The notes: generated from the letters alone by a model not told the origin. A DNA stretch of 63,098 bases from an uncultured Clostridia bacterium (GCA_934486495.1 CAKSPW010000004.1:1-63098); one strand, 5' to 3'; shown: positions 50,782 to 59,814, counted from the first letter of the stretch. Program-made: numbers and translations.

Positions 50782-52098
50782 GTGAAACAAAATTACTGGC
50801 ATTCCGTAACACTGAAAAAAGAAATCTGCAAAGGCTGCACAAGCTGTCTTAAAAGATGTCCCACAAAAGCAATAAGAATACAAAACGGAAAAGCGAAAAT
50901 ACTGAAAGAATATTGTATTGATTGTGGCGAATGTATAAGAATTTGCCCTTATCATGCAAAAAAAGCCGTTACAGATGATTTTGAGATTATAAAAAATTAT
51001 AAATACAGCGTGGCACTTATAGCGCCCACGTTTTTTTCGCAATTTTCAATTGCGGACGATGTGAATCTGATACTGACGGCAGTTAAGAAAGTAGGATTTG
51101 ACGATGTTTACGAGGTTGCACGCGGTGCGGAAAGCGTAACGGAGAAAACGAAGGAGCTTTTAAAGGGCGGAGAGCTTTTAAAGCCGACAATTTCTTCCGC
51201 CTGTCCTGCGGTAGCTCGTCTTATTGCGCTTAGATTTCCGAATCTCATAGGAAATATAATTCCTTTGCGCTCGCCGATGGAGGTTGCCGCAAAAAATGCA
51301 AGAGAAGAAGCAATTAAAAAGACGGGTCTTAAAAGAGAGGAAATAGGAATAATATTTATTTCTCCGTGTGCAGCAAAGATGACTGCTGTAAAGAATCCGG
51401 TAAACGTTACAAAATCTGAAGTTGACGGTGCAATATCGGTAAAGGATTTATATCTTGCGATAGCTCATAAAATATCAAAATTACATATAGAAGAAATAGA
51501 AAATATAAGCAAATGCGGAAAATCGGGAATACTCTGGGCAGTTTCCGGCGGAGAAGCGAACGCAACGGAGTGTAAAAGACATATAAGTGTTGACGGTATA
51601 GACAACGTAATTGACGTTTTGGAGGCTGTCGAGGACGGAAAATTAAGAGATATAGAGTATATAGAGGCGCTTGCATGTACGGGAGGCTGCGTCGGAGGAC
51701 CTTTAAACGTAGAAAATAATTTTGTTGCACGTTCAAGACTTGAGAGAATTTGCAGAGATATAAAAGAGAATGATAATATAAAAAAAGAAGACGATATATT
51801 TTGGGAAAGACCCGTTATATACCGACCTGTTTTGAATTTGGACGACGATATAACAAGGGCTATGGAAAAGGCAATAAGAATAGATGAAATATACGAGGAT
51901 TTGCCAAAGCTCGATTGCGGATCGTGCGGTTCTCCGAGCTGCCGTGACTTAGCAGAAGATATTGTAAGAGGACACGCAAGCGAAAATGATTGTGTTTTCA
52001 AGCTTAGAGAAAGAGTAAGCTCACTTGCAAAGCAAATGGTTGAGCTTGACGGACAATACAGAATAGTAAAAAAAGAGGAAAGCGGTGATGAAATATGA
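50782..52098 (+). CDS. Hydrogenase-like iron-sulfur protein, putative sensory [FeFe] hydrogenase
   Basis: The protein has 438 aa and a GTG start. Two [4Fe-4S] motifs lie at the N-terminus (CKGCTSCLKRCPTKA; CIDCGECIRICPYHA). An H-cluster domain follows at about 75-345. Its three loops are changed: L1 reads SSACPAVARL (Ala for the first of the tandem Cys of TSCCP), L2 reads ISPCAAKMT and L3 reads EALACTGGCVGGPL. A further Cys-rich domain (LDCGSCGSPSCRDLAEDI) ends the chain. The Ala at L1 is where catalytic enzymes have the proton-relay cysteine, and it is reported in sensory hydrogenases such as HydS of Thermotoga. There is no PAS domain, so it fits the PAS-less sensor-like group. H2 or redox sensing is inferred. 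Confidence 0.82.
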   Translation: MKQNYWHSVTLKKEICKGCTSCLKRCPTKAIRIQNGKAKILKEYCIDCGECIRICPYHAKKAVTDDFEIIKNYKYSVALIAPTFFSQFSIADDVNLILTAVKKVGFDDVYEVARGAESVTEKTKELLKGGELLKPTISSACPAVARLIALRFPNLIGNIIPLRSPMEVAAKNAREEAIKKTGLKREEIGIIFISPCAAKMTAVKNPVNVTKSEVDGAISVKDLYLAIAHKISKLHIEEIENISKCGKSGILWAVSGGEANATECKRHISVDGIDNVIDVLEAVEDGKLRDIEYIEALACTGGCVGGPLNVENNFVARSRLERICRDIKENDNIKKEDDIFWERPVIYRPVLNLDDDITRAMEKAIRIDEIYEDLPKLDCGSCGSPSCRDLAEDIVRGHASENDCVFKLRERVSSLAKQMVELDGQYRIVKKEESGDEI

Positions 52099-52406
52099 CT
52101 GTTAAAGAGCTTGCAAAGCTTCTCGGAGGAAAAACAGTTTCCGGAAGCGAGGAAAGAAATGTCGAGGGCTGTTATATAGGAGATTTATTAAGCCTTGCCA
52201 TGTCACGAGTAAATTCGGATGAGGTATGGATTACTATTCAAACGAATATAAATGTTACAGCTGTAGCATCGCTTACTGACGCCGGCTGTGTTGTAATATG
52301 CGACGGGTTCAGCATGGACGCTGACGCTCTTGAAAAGGCAAAGGACGAGGATATATCGGTTATAGAAACACCGATTTCGGCATATGAGGCGGCAAAGCTT
52401 ATATAA
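52095..52406 (+). CDS. DRTGG-domain protein, second copy
   Basis: The protein has 103 aa. It begins TVKELAKLLGGKTVSGSEER and continues YIGDLLSLAMSRVNSDEVWI and DAGCVVICDGFS, in the style of DRTGG domains. Its ATG overlaps the stop of the hydrogenase-like gene (ATGA), which means tight translational coupling. It is a shorter relative of the protein at 49983. Ligand and partner unknown. Confidence 0.75.
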   Translation: MTVKELAKLLGGKTVSGSEERNVEGCYIGDLLSLAMSRVNSDEVWITIQTNINVTAVASLTDAGCVVICDGFSMDADALEKAKDEDISVIETPISAYEAAKLI

Positions 52407-52468
52407 TAAAAAAAATAGTGATTATTATTGTTTTGCGCCTTACATCACGGAAAGGAATGGTTATAAAA

Positions 52469-53170
52469 ATGAAGCTGTATTATGATTTACATATTCATTC
52501 GGCTTTGTCACCGTGCGGCGATAATGATATGACGCCTAACAACATAGTCAATATGAGCATTATAAAAGAGCTTGATGTTATAGCTGTAACCGATCATAAT
52601 TCGTGTGCAAATGTAAGAAGTGTTATAAAAGCGGCAGACGGAAGAATAACCGTTATACCGGGAATGGAAATTGAAACGTCCGAGGAAATTCATATAGTTT
52701 CGTATTTCCCGAGTATAGAAGCCGCTGAAGAAATGGAAAAAATAATAAAGAAAAACAGAATCGGAATTAAAAATAAAACGGAGATATACGGTAATCAGTT
52801 TTTGATGGACGAAAACGACGAAATAATAGGCGAGGAAGATGAGCTTTTGGTAGCGCCGACAAAGCTTGATATATATACGGCTGTAAAATATATAAGAGAG
52901 TGCGGCGGTGAGGCTGTTCCGGCGCATATTGACAGGTCAAGTTACAGCGTGCTTTCAAATCTCGGATTTATACCGGAGGATATAGATTTTAAAACAGTAG
53001 AGATAACTCCTAAAGGAGTAGGTGAGTTTGGACAAATGTATAATAAATATAACATCATATCAAATTCCGACGCACATTACCTTGAAAACATATCAGAGCC
53101 TGAATTTTTTATCGATTCGGTTAGCAAAAATGTACAAGAAATATTTAATTTTTTGTGCAAAAAAGAGTAA
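52469..53170 (+). CDS. PHP-domain phosphoesterase
   Basis: The protein has 233 aa. The PHP metal sites are visible as DLHIHSALSPCGD, AVTDHNSC, IPGMEIETSEEIHIV, PAHIDR and SNSDAHYLE. Relatives hydrolyse nucleotide 3',5'-bisphosphates or act as DNA-polymerase-associated phosphatases; the substrate is not clear. The ATG at 52469 is chosen because the in-frame ATG at 52457 abuts AAAGGA. Similar PHP genes commonly lie in the hydrogenase clusters of Clostridia. Confidence 0.82.
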   Translation: MKLYYDLHIHSALSPCGDNDMTPNNIVNMSIIKELDVIAVTDHNSCANVRSVIKAADGRITVIPGMEIETSEEIHIVSYFPSIEAAEEMEKIIKKNRIGIKNKTEIYGNQFLMDENDEIIGEEDELLVAPTKLDIYTAVKYIRECGGEAVPAHIDRSSYSVLSNLGFIPEDIDFKTVEITPKGVGEFGQMYNKYNIISNSDAHYLENISEPEFFIDSVSKNVQEIFNFLCKKE

Positions 53171-53193
53171 ATAAAAAAAATATTAAACTTTAG

Positions 53194-53222
53194 TAGAAAT
53201 TTAATGATAAAAATGATATAAT
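53194..53222 (+). promoter_or_regulatory. Possible promoter of the HydCBA operon
   Basis: TATAAT at 53217-53222 is preceded, 17 bp upstream, by a weak -35 (TAGAAA). The palindrome TGATATATCA (53236-53245) lies near the expected transcription start and could be an operator; it does not match the Rex consensus. Confidence 0.5.
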
Positions 53223-53308
53223 GGTATACATAATGTGATATATCAAAGTATTGATTTTGAGTACTGATATTTCATTTTTAGCTTTAGGAAACGGAGGTCT
53301 ATTGATTG

Positions 53309-53797
53309 ATGGAAAAAAACACACTGCCGTTTAACGGTACTAAGGAGCAGGAGGAGCAGCTTAGAAGTGTAATTGAGAGTTACAGGGACAGCGAAGGTGC
53401 CACAATTCCTATTTTACATAAGGCACAGGAAATTTACGGCTATCTTCCGATAGAAGTTCAGACGATAATTGCGGAAGAGCTGAATGTACCGCTTGCCGAA
53501 ATTTACGGAATAGTAACATTTTACGCACAATTTTCTCTTAATCCGAAGGGAAGATACGAAATAGGAGTCTGTCTCGGAACGGCTTGCTATGTTAAAGGTT
53601 CGGGAGATATTCTTGAAAAAATTAAGAGTCTTCTCGGAATTGATGTAGGAGAATGTACTCCCGACGGAAAGTTTTCTCTTGTTGCTACAAGATGTATAGG
53701 TGCGTGCGGACTTGCGCCGGTTATTACGATAAATGAAGATGTATACGGACGTCTTGTAACAGATGACATTGAAGATATACTGAAAAAGTACGAATAA
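53309..53797 (+). CDS. hydC: NADH-dependent [FeFe] hydrogenase subunit C (NuoE-like)
   Basis: The protein has 162 aa. It is the thioredoxin-like [2Fe-2S] subunit. Family motifs are ILHKAQEIYGYLP, IYGIVTFYAQFSLNPKGRY, GVCLGTACYVKGS and the second pair RCIGACGLAPV. AACGGAGGT is ten bases before the ATG. It opens the catalytic part of the hydrogenase operon. In the complex it works with the NuoF-like HydB, which receives NADH electrons. Confidence 0.92.
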   Translation: MEKNTLPFNGTKEQEEQLRSVIESYRDSEGATIPILHKAQEIYGYLPIEVQTIIAEELNVPLAEIYGIVTFYAQFSLNPKGRYEIGVCLGTACYVKGSGDILEKIKSLLGIDVGECTPDGKFSLVATRCIGACGLAPVITINEDVYGRLVTDDIEDILKKYE

Positions 53798-53847
53798 TAT
53801 TTGTATTGGTGTGTGAATTTTTTAACAATTAAAAAACGGAGATTTTT

Positions 53848-54408
53848 ATGAAAGAGATTTCACTTCACATACTCGATATACTTCAAAACTCGATTGCTGC
53901 AAATGCAACGTTCGTTGAGTTGTATATTGAGGAAAATATAAAAAAAGATATTTTTATGTTTTATGTAAAAGATAACGGAAAGGGTATGGATGAGGAATTT
54001 TTAAAAAATGTTACAAGCCCTTTTACGACAAAAAGAAAAACGAGAAAGGTTGGACTCGGAATACCGCTTTTAAAGCTTGCCGCAGAAAACACCGGCGGAG
54101 AGCTTAAAATAGAAAGTGAAGTAGGAAAAGGAACAAAAACCGAGGCTGTATTTAAATATTCAAGCATTGACAGACAGCCGCTCGGAAATATTGCCGATAC
54201 TTTTTATACCGTTGTGGAATCATATTTGGACGTTGAATTTCTTTACACACACATTGTTAACGATGAGAAATTTGTGTTTGATACGAGAGAAATAAAAAAA
54301 ATATTAAACGGAGTTTCTTTGAATGAACCTGAGGTTTCCTCATGGATATCTGAATATCTGAAAGAGGGAGAGGAAAACTTGGAGAAAATAAAACACAGGG
54401 AGGTTTAA
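53848..54408 (+). CDS. HATPase-domain protein (histidine-kinase-like ATPase)
   Basis: The protein has 186 aa. The GHKL domain fills the N-terminal two-thirds: EISLHILDILQNSIAANAT (N-box), VKDNGKGMDEEFLKNV, KVGLGIPLLKLAAENTGGE and KGTKTEAVFKYS. No phospho-accepting histidine domain or response regulator is present. The C-terminal 65 residues are separate and unrecognised. Such ATPases recur between hydC and hydB in clostridial hydrogenase operons. Its role is not known. Confidence 0.85.
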   Translation: MKEISLHILDILQNSIAANATFVELYIEENIKKDIFMFYVKDNGKGMDEEFLKNVTSPFTTKRKTRKVGLGIPLLKLAAENTGGELKIESEVGKGTKTEAVFKYSSIDRQPLGNIADTFYTVVESYLDVEFLYTHIVNDEKFVFDTREIKKILNGVSLNEPEVSSWISEYLKEGEENLEKIKHREV

Positions 54409-54413
54409 ATTAT

Positions 54414-54779
54414 ATGAAGAGCTTAGCTGATTTGGAAGAAATAAGAAAAAAAGCGGTTCACGGCGTAGGCATCAGAAAGGAAACTGACGGAATAAGAGTT
54501 GTTGTGGGTATGGCTACCTGCGGAATAGCTGCCGGTGCAAGACCGGTTATGACGTCATTTATGGAGGAAATAGCAAAGAGAAATCTTGCTAATGTTGCCG
54601 TAGTTCAAACAGGCTGTATCGGTGTATGCCGCCTTGAGCCTATTGTTGAGATTTATGAAAACGGTAAGGATAAGGTTACATATGTTAAGATGACACCCGA
54701 AAAGGCAAAAAAGGTTGTTGCAGATCATATTGTAAACGGTAATGTAGTATCCGAATACACAATAGGAAACGCAGAATAA
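54414..54779 (+). CDS. Thioredoxin-like [2Fe-2S] ferredoxin-domain protein of the hydrogenase operon
   Basis: The protein has 121 aa. The core reads RVVVGMATCGIAAGARPVMT and VVQTGCIGVCRLEPIVEI. Only three cysteines are visible (TCG, GCIGVC), one fewer than a standard [2Fe-2S] site, but this seems normal for the family as I remember it. It follows the HATPase gene by five bases and precedes hydB by 27. Electron transfer next to HydB is the likely role. Nearly the same fold heads the HydB protein that follows. Confidence 0.85.
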   Translation: MKSLADLEEIRKKAVHGVGIRKETDGIRVVVGMATCGIAAGARPVMTSFMEEIAKRNLANVAVVQTGCIGVCRLEPIVEIYENGKDKVTYVKMTPEKAKKVVADHIVNGNVVSEYTIGNAE

Positions 54780-54806
54780 CTGTTTGGAAAGGAAGGATAA
54801 ATAAAC

Positions 54807-56600
54807 ATGGATATGGTAAGAGGTCATGTTTTATGCTGCGGCGGTACGGGATGTACTTCTTCAGGCTCTGAAGCCATCATTGCCGAGATGGAAAAGCAGC
54901 TTAAAGAATTTGGACTTGATAAAGAAATTAAGGTTATAAAAACAGGATGCTTCGGTCTTTGCGCACTCGGTCCGATTATGGTAGTATATCCCGAGGGAGC
55001 TTTTTACAGCAGAGTAAAGGTTGAGGATATTAAAGAAATTGTTGAGGAACATCTTTTAAAGGGTAGAATAGTTAAAAGACTTCTCTATCAGGAAACAATT
55101 GAAAATGAAGATATTAAAAGTCTTAATGAAGTTGATTTCTATAAAAAGCAAAAGAGAGTTGCACTTAGAAATTGCGGTGTTATAGACCCTGAAAATATTG
55201 ATGAGTACATAGCTATGGACGGCTATAAGGCTCTGGGTAAGGTACTTACCGAAATGACAAGAGAAGAAGTTATTGAAGAAATAACAAAATCCGGACTTCG
55301 CGGCAGAGGCGGCGGTGGTTTCCCGACAGGTCTTAAGTGGAAGTTTACATATAACTCACCCGGCGATGTAAAATATGTTTGCTGTAACGCCGATGAGGGC
55401 GACCCGGGAGCATTCATGGACAGATCTGTTCTTGAAGGTGATCCGCACAGCGTGCTTGAGGCTATGGCGATTGCTGCATATGCGGTAGGATCAAATCAAG
55501 GCTATATCTATATAAGAGCAGAGTATCCTATTGCCGTTCACAGACTTGAAATTGCCATTAAGCAGGCAAGAGAGTACGGACTTTTGGGTAATAATATCTT
55601 CGGTACCGACTTCTCTTTTGATATTGATATAAGACTCGGTGCAGGCGCATTCGTTTGCGGTGAGGAAACAGCTCTTATGACTTCAATTGAAGGTCACAGA
55701 GGTGAGCCTCGTCCCCGTCCTCCGTTCCCTGCCGTTAAGGGACTTTGGGGAAAGCCTACACTTCTTAATAACGTTGAAACATATGCAAACATCACACAGA
55801 TTATAAATAACGGTGCAGAATGGTTTGCATCTATGGGAACGGAAAAGAGTAAGGGAACAAAGGTATTTGCTCTCGGAGGAAAAATTCATAATACGGGACT
55901 TGTTGAAATTCCTATGGGTACAACCCTCAGAGAAATTATTGAGGATATAGGCGGCGGTATTCCGGACGGAAAGAAATTTAAGGCTGCTCAAACGGGCGGA
56001 CCTTCCGGCGGATGTATACCGGCATCTCTTATGGACACTCCCATTGACTATGATTCGCTTATAAAAATCGGCTCAATGATGGGTTCCGGCGGACTTATCG
56101 TAATGGACGAGGATAACTGTATGGTTGACATAGCTAAGTTCTTCCTTGAATTTACGGTTGATGAATCGTGCGGTAAATGTGCGCCTTGCAGAATAGGTAC
56201 AAGAAGACTTCTTGAAATACTCAATAAGATTACAAGCGGTAAGGGTACTATGGAGGATATTGACAAGCTTGAGGAGCTTTGCTACAGTATAAAGGCTTCG
56301 TCGCTTTGTGCGCTCGGTCAGTCTGCTCCTAACCCCGTATTGTCTACTTTAAGATATTTCAGAGATGAATATATCGCTCACGTTAAGGATAAGACATGTC
56401 CCGCAGGAGTATGTAAGGCCCTTTCAAGATTTATTATTGATAAGGATAAGTGCAGAGGTTGTAGTCTTTGTTCAAGACAGTGCCCTGTCGGCGCAATTAC
56501 AGGTAAAATCAAAGAGCCGTTTGAAATTGATCAGGATAAATGTATTAAGTGCGGCGCTTGTAAGGATTCTTGTAAGTTTGGCGCTATATTCAAGAAATAA
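54807..56600 (+). CDS. hydB: NADH-dependent [FeFe] hydrogenase subunit B (NuoF-like)
   Basis: The protein has 597 aa. It starts with a thioredoxin-like [2Fe-2S] domain (GHVLCCGGTGCTSSGSEA). The NuoF core follows: GLRGRGGGGFPTGLKWKF is the FMN/NADH site, CCNADEGDPGAFMD and GAGAFVCGEETALMTSIEGH follow, then the cluster motif ESCGKCAPCRIGTRRLLE. A two-cluster ferredoxin end closes it (CRGCSLCSRQCPVGA; CIKCGACKDSCKFGA). It takes electrons from NADH and is the proposed bifurcation site in HydABC enzymes. AAGGAAGG lies upstream. Confidence 0.95.
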   Translation: MDMVRGHVLCCGGTGCTSSGSEAIIAEMEKQLKEFGLDKEIKVIKTGCFGLCALGPIMVVYPEGAFYSRVKVEDIKEIVEEHLLKGRIVKRLLYQETIENEDIKSLNEVDFYKKQKRVALRNCGVIDPENIDEYIAMDGYKALGKVLTEMTREEVIEEITKSGLRGRGGGGFPTGLKWKFTYNSPGDVKYVCCNADEGDPGAFMDRSVLEGDPHSVLEAMAIAAYAVGSNQGYIYIRAEYPIAVHRLEIAIKQAREYGLLGNNIFGTDFSFDIDIRLGAGAFVCGEETALMTSIEGHRGEPRPRPPFPAVKGLWGKPTLLNNVETYANITQIINNGAEWFASMGTEKSKGTKVFALGGKIHNTGLVEIPMGTTLREIIEDIGGGIPDGKKFKAAQTGGPSGGCIPASLMDTPIDYDSLIKIGSMMGSGGLIVMDEDNCMVDIAKFFLEFTVDESCGKCAPCRIGTRRLLEILNKITSGKGTMEDIDKLEELCYSIKASSLCALGQSAPNPVLSTLRYFRDEYIAHVKDKTCPAGVCKALSRFIIDKDKCRGCSLCSRQCPVGAITGKIKEPFEIDQDKCIKCGACKDSCKFGAIFKK

Positions 56601-56624
56601 TGCTGAAAGGATGATAATAGTATA

Positions 56625-58370
56625 ATGGATATGGTAAATTTAAAAATAAACGGTCAAGCCGTAAGCGTACCTGCCGGCTATACGGTTCTTGAGGCAGCGC
56701 GCGAGGTAGGAATTGATATTCCCACACTTTGTTATTTGAAAGATGTTTCTCAAACAGGTTCGTGCAGAATGTGTGTTGTTGAAATAGTAGGAGCAAGAGC
56801 GCTTCAGGCAGCTTGTGTATATCCGGTTTCAGAGGGACTTGAGGTTCTTACACATTCACCGAGCGTAAGAAAAGCAAGAAAATCCACACTTGAGCTTCTT
56901 TTGTCAAACCATGACAGAAAATGTCTCACTTGTACGAGAAATCAAAAGTGTGAGCTTCAGGCGCTTGCCGATGAGCTTGGTGTAGACGGAATAAGATATG
57001 AGGGTGAAGTAATTCATTACGATATAGATGACCTGTCACCGTCAATTGTACGTGATAACAATAAGTGTGTGCTTTGCCGCCGTTGTATAAATGTATGTAA
57101 AAACATTCAGACTGTTGGTGCAATAGACACAATGGAGAGAGGATTTAAAACACATATCGGTTGTGCGTTTAATATGCCTCTTTCGGAATCTGCCTGCGTA
57201 AACTGCGGACAATGTATAGCTGTTTGTCCTGTGGGCGCACTCAGAGAAAAAGATAATACCGAAAAGGTATTTGACGCCATTGCCGATAAGGACAAGTATG
57301 TTATAGTTCAGACGGCTCCTGCCGTAAGAGCTGCAATAGGCGAGGAATTCGGTTATGAAATAGGTACACCCACAACGGGTAAAATGGCAGCAGCTTTGAG
57401 AAGACTCGGTTTTGATAAGGTATTCGACACAGATACCGGTGCAGACCTTACAATAATGGAGGAGGGTACGGAGCTTTTAGACAGAATTCAAAACGGCGGC
57501 AAGCTTCCGCTTATAACATCATGCAGCCCCGGCTGGATAAAATTCTGTGAGCATAACTTTCCCGATTTTCTTGATAATCTTTCAAGCTGTAAATCACCGC
57601 ATCAGATGTTTGGTGCTGTTTTGAAATCATATTATGCGCAGAAAAACAATATTGATCCCGAAAAGATTGTTGTTGTTTCCGTTATGCCTTGTGTTGCAAA
57701 GAAGTTTGAATCCGACAGAGAAGAAATGCAGGCAGGCGGCTTGAGAGATGTTGATATAGTTATCTCAACAAGAGAGCTTGCTAAGATGATTAAGCAGTCG
57801 GGTATAAAATACGAATTACTTCCCGATGAGAAGTTTGACGCTCCGTTTGAGGAAGCAACGGGTGCCGGTGTTATATTCGGCGCAACGGGCGGTGTTATGG
57901 AGGCAGCTTTGAGAACAGTTGCTGAAATTCTTGAAGGTAAATCGCTTGACAAGATAGAATATGAAGAAGTAAGAGGAACAAAGGGTATTAAAGAGGCAAC
58001 TCTTAATATAGCCGGCAAGGATATAAGAATTGCGGTTGCGCATGGTCTCGGAAATGCAAGAAAGCTTTTAGAGAGCATAAGAAGCGGAGAGAAGCAATAT
58101 GAATTTATTGAGATTATGGCTTGTCCCGGCGGATGCGTAACAGGCGGAGGTCAGCCGATTTGTTCAGCTAAAACTTACATGGATATTGATGTTAAGAAAG
58201 AAAGAGCAAGAGCACTTTATGCCGAAGATGAAGATGCCGCTATAAGAAAGAGTCATGAAAATCCGGATATTAAGCTCCTTTACAGTGAGTTCTTTGAAAA
58301 GCCGGGATCTCATAAGTCACATGAACTCTTACATACTCATTACAAAAAGCGTAATAAGTTTACAATGTAA
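56625..58370 (+). CDS. hydA: NADH-dependent [FeFe] hydrogenase catalytic subunit A
   Basis: The protein has 581 aa. The N-terminal [2Fe-2S] domain (SCRMCVVEI), the His-ligated cluster motif (SNHDRKCLTCTRNQKCELQ) and two [4Fe-4S] sites (CVLCRRCINVCKN; CVNCGQCIAVCPVGA) lead to the H-cluster domain. There L1 is ITSCSPGWIKF, L2 is VMPCVAKKFES and L3 is EIMACPGGCVTGGGQP. L1 has Ser in place of the second of the two Cys in TSCCP. With HydB and HydC it would make H2 from NADH plus reduced ferredoxin. Maturases HydE, F and G are not in the window. Confidence 0.95.
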   Translation: MDMVNLKINGQAVSVPAGYTVLEAAREVGIDIPTLCYLKDVSQTGSCRMCVVEIVGARALQAACVYPVSEGLEVLTHSPSVRKARKSTLELLLSNHDRKCLTCTRNQKCELQALADELGVDGIRYEGEVIHYDIDDLSPSIVRDNNKCVLCRRCINVCKNIQTVGAIDTMERGFKTHIGCAFNMPLSESACVNCGQCIAVCPVGALREKDNTEKVFDAIADKDKYVIVQTAPAVRAAIGEEFGYEIGTPTTGKMAAALRRLGFDKVFDTDTGADLTIMEEGTELLDRIQNGGKLPLITSCSPGWIKFCEHNFPDFLDNLSSCKSPHQMFGAVLKSYYAQKNNIDPEKIVVVSVMPCVAKKFESDREEMQAGGLRDVDIVISTRELAKMIKQSGIKYELLPDEKFDAPFEEATGAGVIFGATGGVMEAALRTVAEILEGKSLDKIEYEEVRGTKGIKEATLNIAGKDIRIAVAHGLGNARKLLESIRSGEKQYEFIEIMACPGGCVTGGGQPICSAKTYMDIDVKKERARALYAEDEDAAIRKSHENPDIKLLYSEFFEKPGSHKSHELLHTHYKKRNKFTM

Positions 58371-58386
58371 TTTAAAAATCAAATTA

Positions 58387-58420
58387 AAATGCTGCTTCAT
58401 TATTGAGGCAGCATTTTTTT
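58387..58420. terminator. Bidirectional terminator between hydA and the deacetylase gene
   Basis: AATGCTGC pairs with GCAGCATT around TTCATTATTGAG and is followed by TTTTT on the plus strand. Confidence 0.85.
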
Positions 58421-59245
58421 CATAAAGCTTTCGGTTGAATATTTTGAAAATCTGTTATATCTTTTCAGTTTGTAAAGACAGTCAGGAGAGTGATTTATAT
58501 AGTTTATTCCCTCCTCACATGAAAGACTTGATAAAAATCCCATCTGTTTTATAATGTCGGTTGATTGCTTGCTTATTTTTCCGAACGGATATGTAAAAGC
58601 TGACGGGTAATTGCCGGTTAATGAAAAAAGCAGTGACTGAACCTTGTTTAAATCGTCAGTAAGGCGAATTTTATATTCATAATCGCTTTCATTATATCTT
58701 TTCATGCTTGCATTATTTTCAAGGGAATGAAGGTTATAGGAATGGTTTTGAAATTCAACAAGACCCGACTTGCTCATCTCAGAAATATCACAATTTCTCA
58801 AATAGCTGTACATTGGATTTTTTTCGCCCGAATTTGTGTAATTTTCGGTGTATTTTCCGACTATGGAAATTACGACAGGTATATCCTTTTCTTTTATATA
58901 TGGAAAAACATATTCATAATTGTTATAAAAACCATCATCAAGGGTAATAATAACGGGTTTTTCGGGAAGCGGAGAATTATTATATACGTAATCCGTGAGC
59001 GATTTGATTGTGACAGGCGTATACCCTTCGGAAAGTAAATATTCCGTATCTTCTTTAAACAGACGAAAAGGAACGATATAATCTCCTGCCCGTGATTCGT
59101 CATTAAGAACGCTGTGATACATTACTATCGGCAGAGGAATGCCTTCTTCACTTTTTGAAAATGCAATAAATGCACTTGCCGTAAATAATCCAAGAAGCAC
59201 GGAAAAAACAATAAGTCTGTTGGTTTTGATAAAAAAGATATTCAT
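58400..59245 (-). CDS. Polysaccharide deacetylase-family protein
   Basis: The protein has 281 aa. A single N-terminal membrane helix (about residues 10-30, LIVFSVLLGLFTASAFIAF) anchors a NodB-type domain outside the cell. Its motifs are VMYHSVLND, the TLDDGFYNNY motif 1 with the metal and base Asp, and NHSYNLHS motif 2 (His-Ser-x3-His pattern). FTYPFGKIS is another mark. Such proteins deacetylate peptidoglycan or other amino sugars. GGAGA lies eight bases before the ATG. It is divergent from sleB and convergent with hydA. Confidence 0.86.
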   Translation of the reverse strand: MNIFFIKTNRLIVFSVLLGLFTASAFIAFSKSEEGIPLPIVMYHSVLNDESRAGDYIVPFRLFKEDTEYLLSEGYTPVTIKSLTDYVYNNSPLPEKPVIITLDDGFYNNYEYVFPYIKEKDIPVVISIVGKYTENYTNSGEKNPMYSYLRNCDISEMSKSGLVEFQNHSYNLHSLENNASMKRYNESDYEYKIRLTDDLNKVQSLLFSLTGNYPSAFTYPFGKISKQSTDIIKQMGFLSSLSCEEGINYINHSPDCLYKLKRYNRFSKYSTESFMKKMLPQ

Positions 59246-59360
59246 TGTTAATCTCCATATAATTATTTATTTTAATATTTATGATGTTAATTATTTATAT
59301 ATGTACATAATTTTAAAAAAACAGATAAAAATAAATAAAAAAATATAAGGGAGATTTGAA

Positions 59361-59804
59361 ATGAAGAAGAAAGTGTCTATTTTTATCGTTTTGTCGATTT
59401 GCCTCAGTATAATAGTTTATCCGCAGTTTGCACAGTCGACAGGTAAATCGTCCGACAACCAATTGCTTGCAAGAGCGGTAAACGGAGAAGCTCGCGGAGA
59501 ACCGTATGAGGGACAGGTTGCCGTTGCGGCGGTAATACTGAACAGAGTAAAGCATTCGTCATTCCCGAATACGATAGCTGGAGTTATTTATCAGCCGGGC
59601 GCATTTACGGCGGTAAGCGACGGACAGATAAATGTACCGATAAGTGCAAATTCAACGGTGTATAAGGCGTGTCAGGACGCTCTGAACGGTTGGGACCCGT
59701 CGGGCGGAGCAATTTACTATTTTAATCCAGACACCGCAACAAACGCATGGATTTGGTCAAGACCGTTAATAAAGGTAATAGGAAAACATAGATTTTGTAA
59801 ATAA
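59361..59804 (+). CDS. sleB: Spore cortex-lytic enzyme SleB-type cell wall hydrolase
   Basis: The protein has 147 aa. The signal peptide (MKKKVSIFIVLSICLSIIVY) is followed directly by the hydrolase domain: LLARAVNGEARGEPYEGQVA with the catalytic glutamate, AAVILNRVKH, GVIYQPGAFTAV and AIYYFNPDTATNAWIWSRP. It lacks the N-terminal peptidoglycan-binding domain of Bacillus SleB (about 300 aa), so it is the short form. It breaks cortex peptidoglycan during germination. ypeB follows after 10 bases, the classical pair. Confidence 0.93.
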   Translation: MKKKVSIFIVLSICLSIIVYPQFAQSTGKSSDNQLLARAVNGEARGEPYEGQVAVAAVILNRVKHSSFPNTIAGVIYQPGAFTAVSDGQINVPISANSTVYKACQDALNGWDPSGGAIYYFNPDTATNAWIWSRPLIKVIGKHRFCK

Positions 59805-59814
59805 GGAGCGAGAG

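Noticed and set aside
53223..53308. Rex operator in front of the HydCBA genes
   Set aside because: The only palindrome is TGATATATCA, which does not match the Rex consensus.
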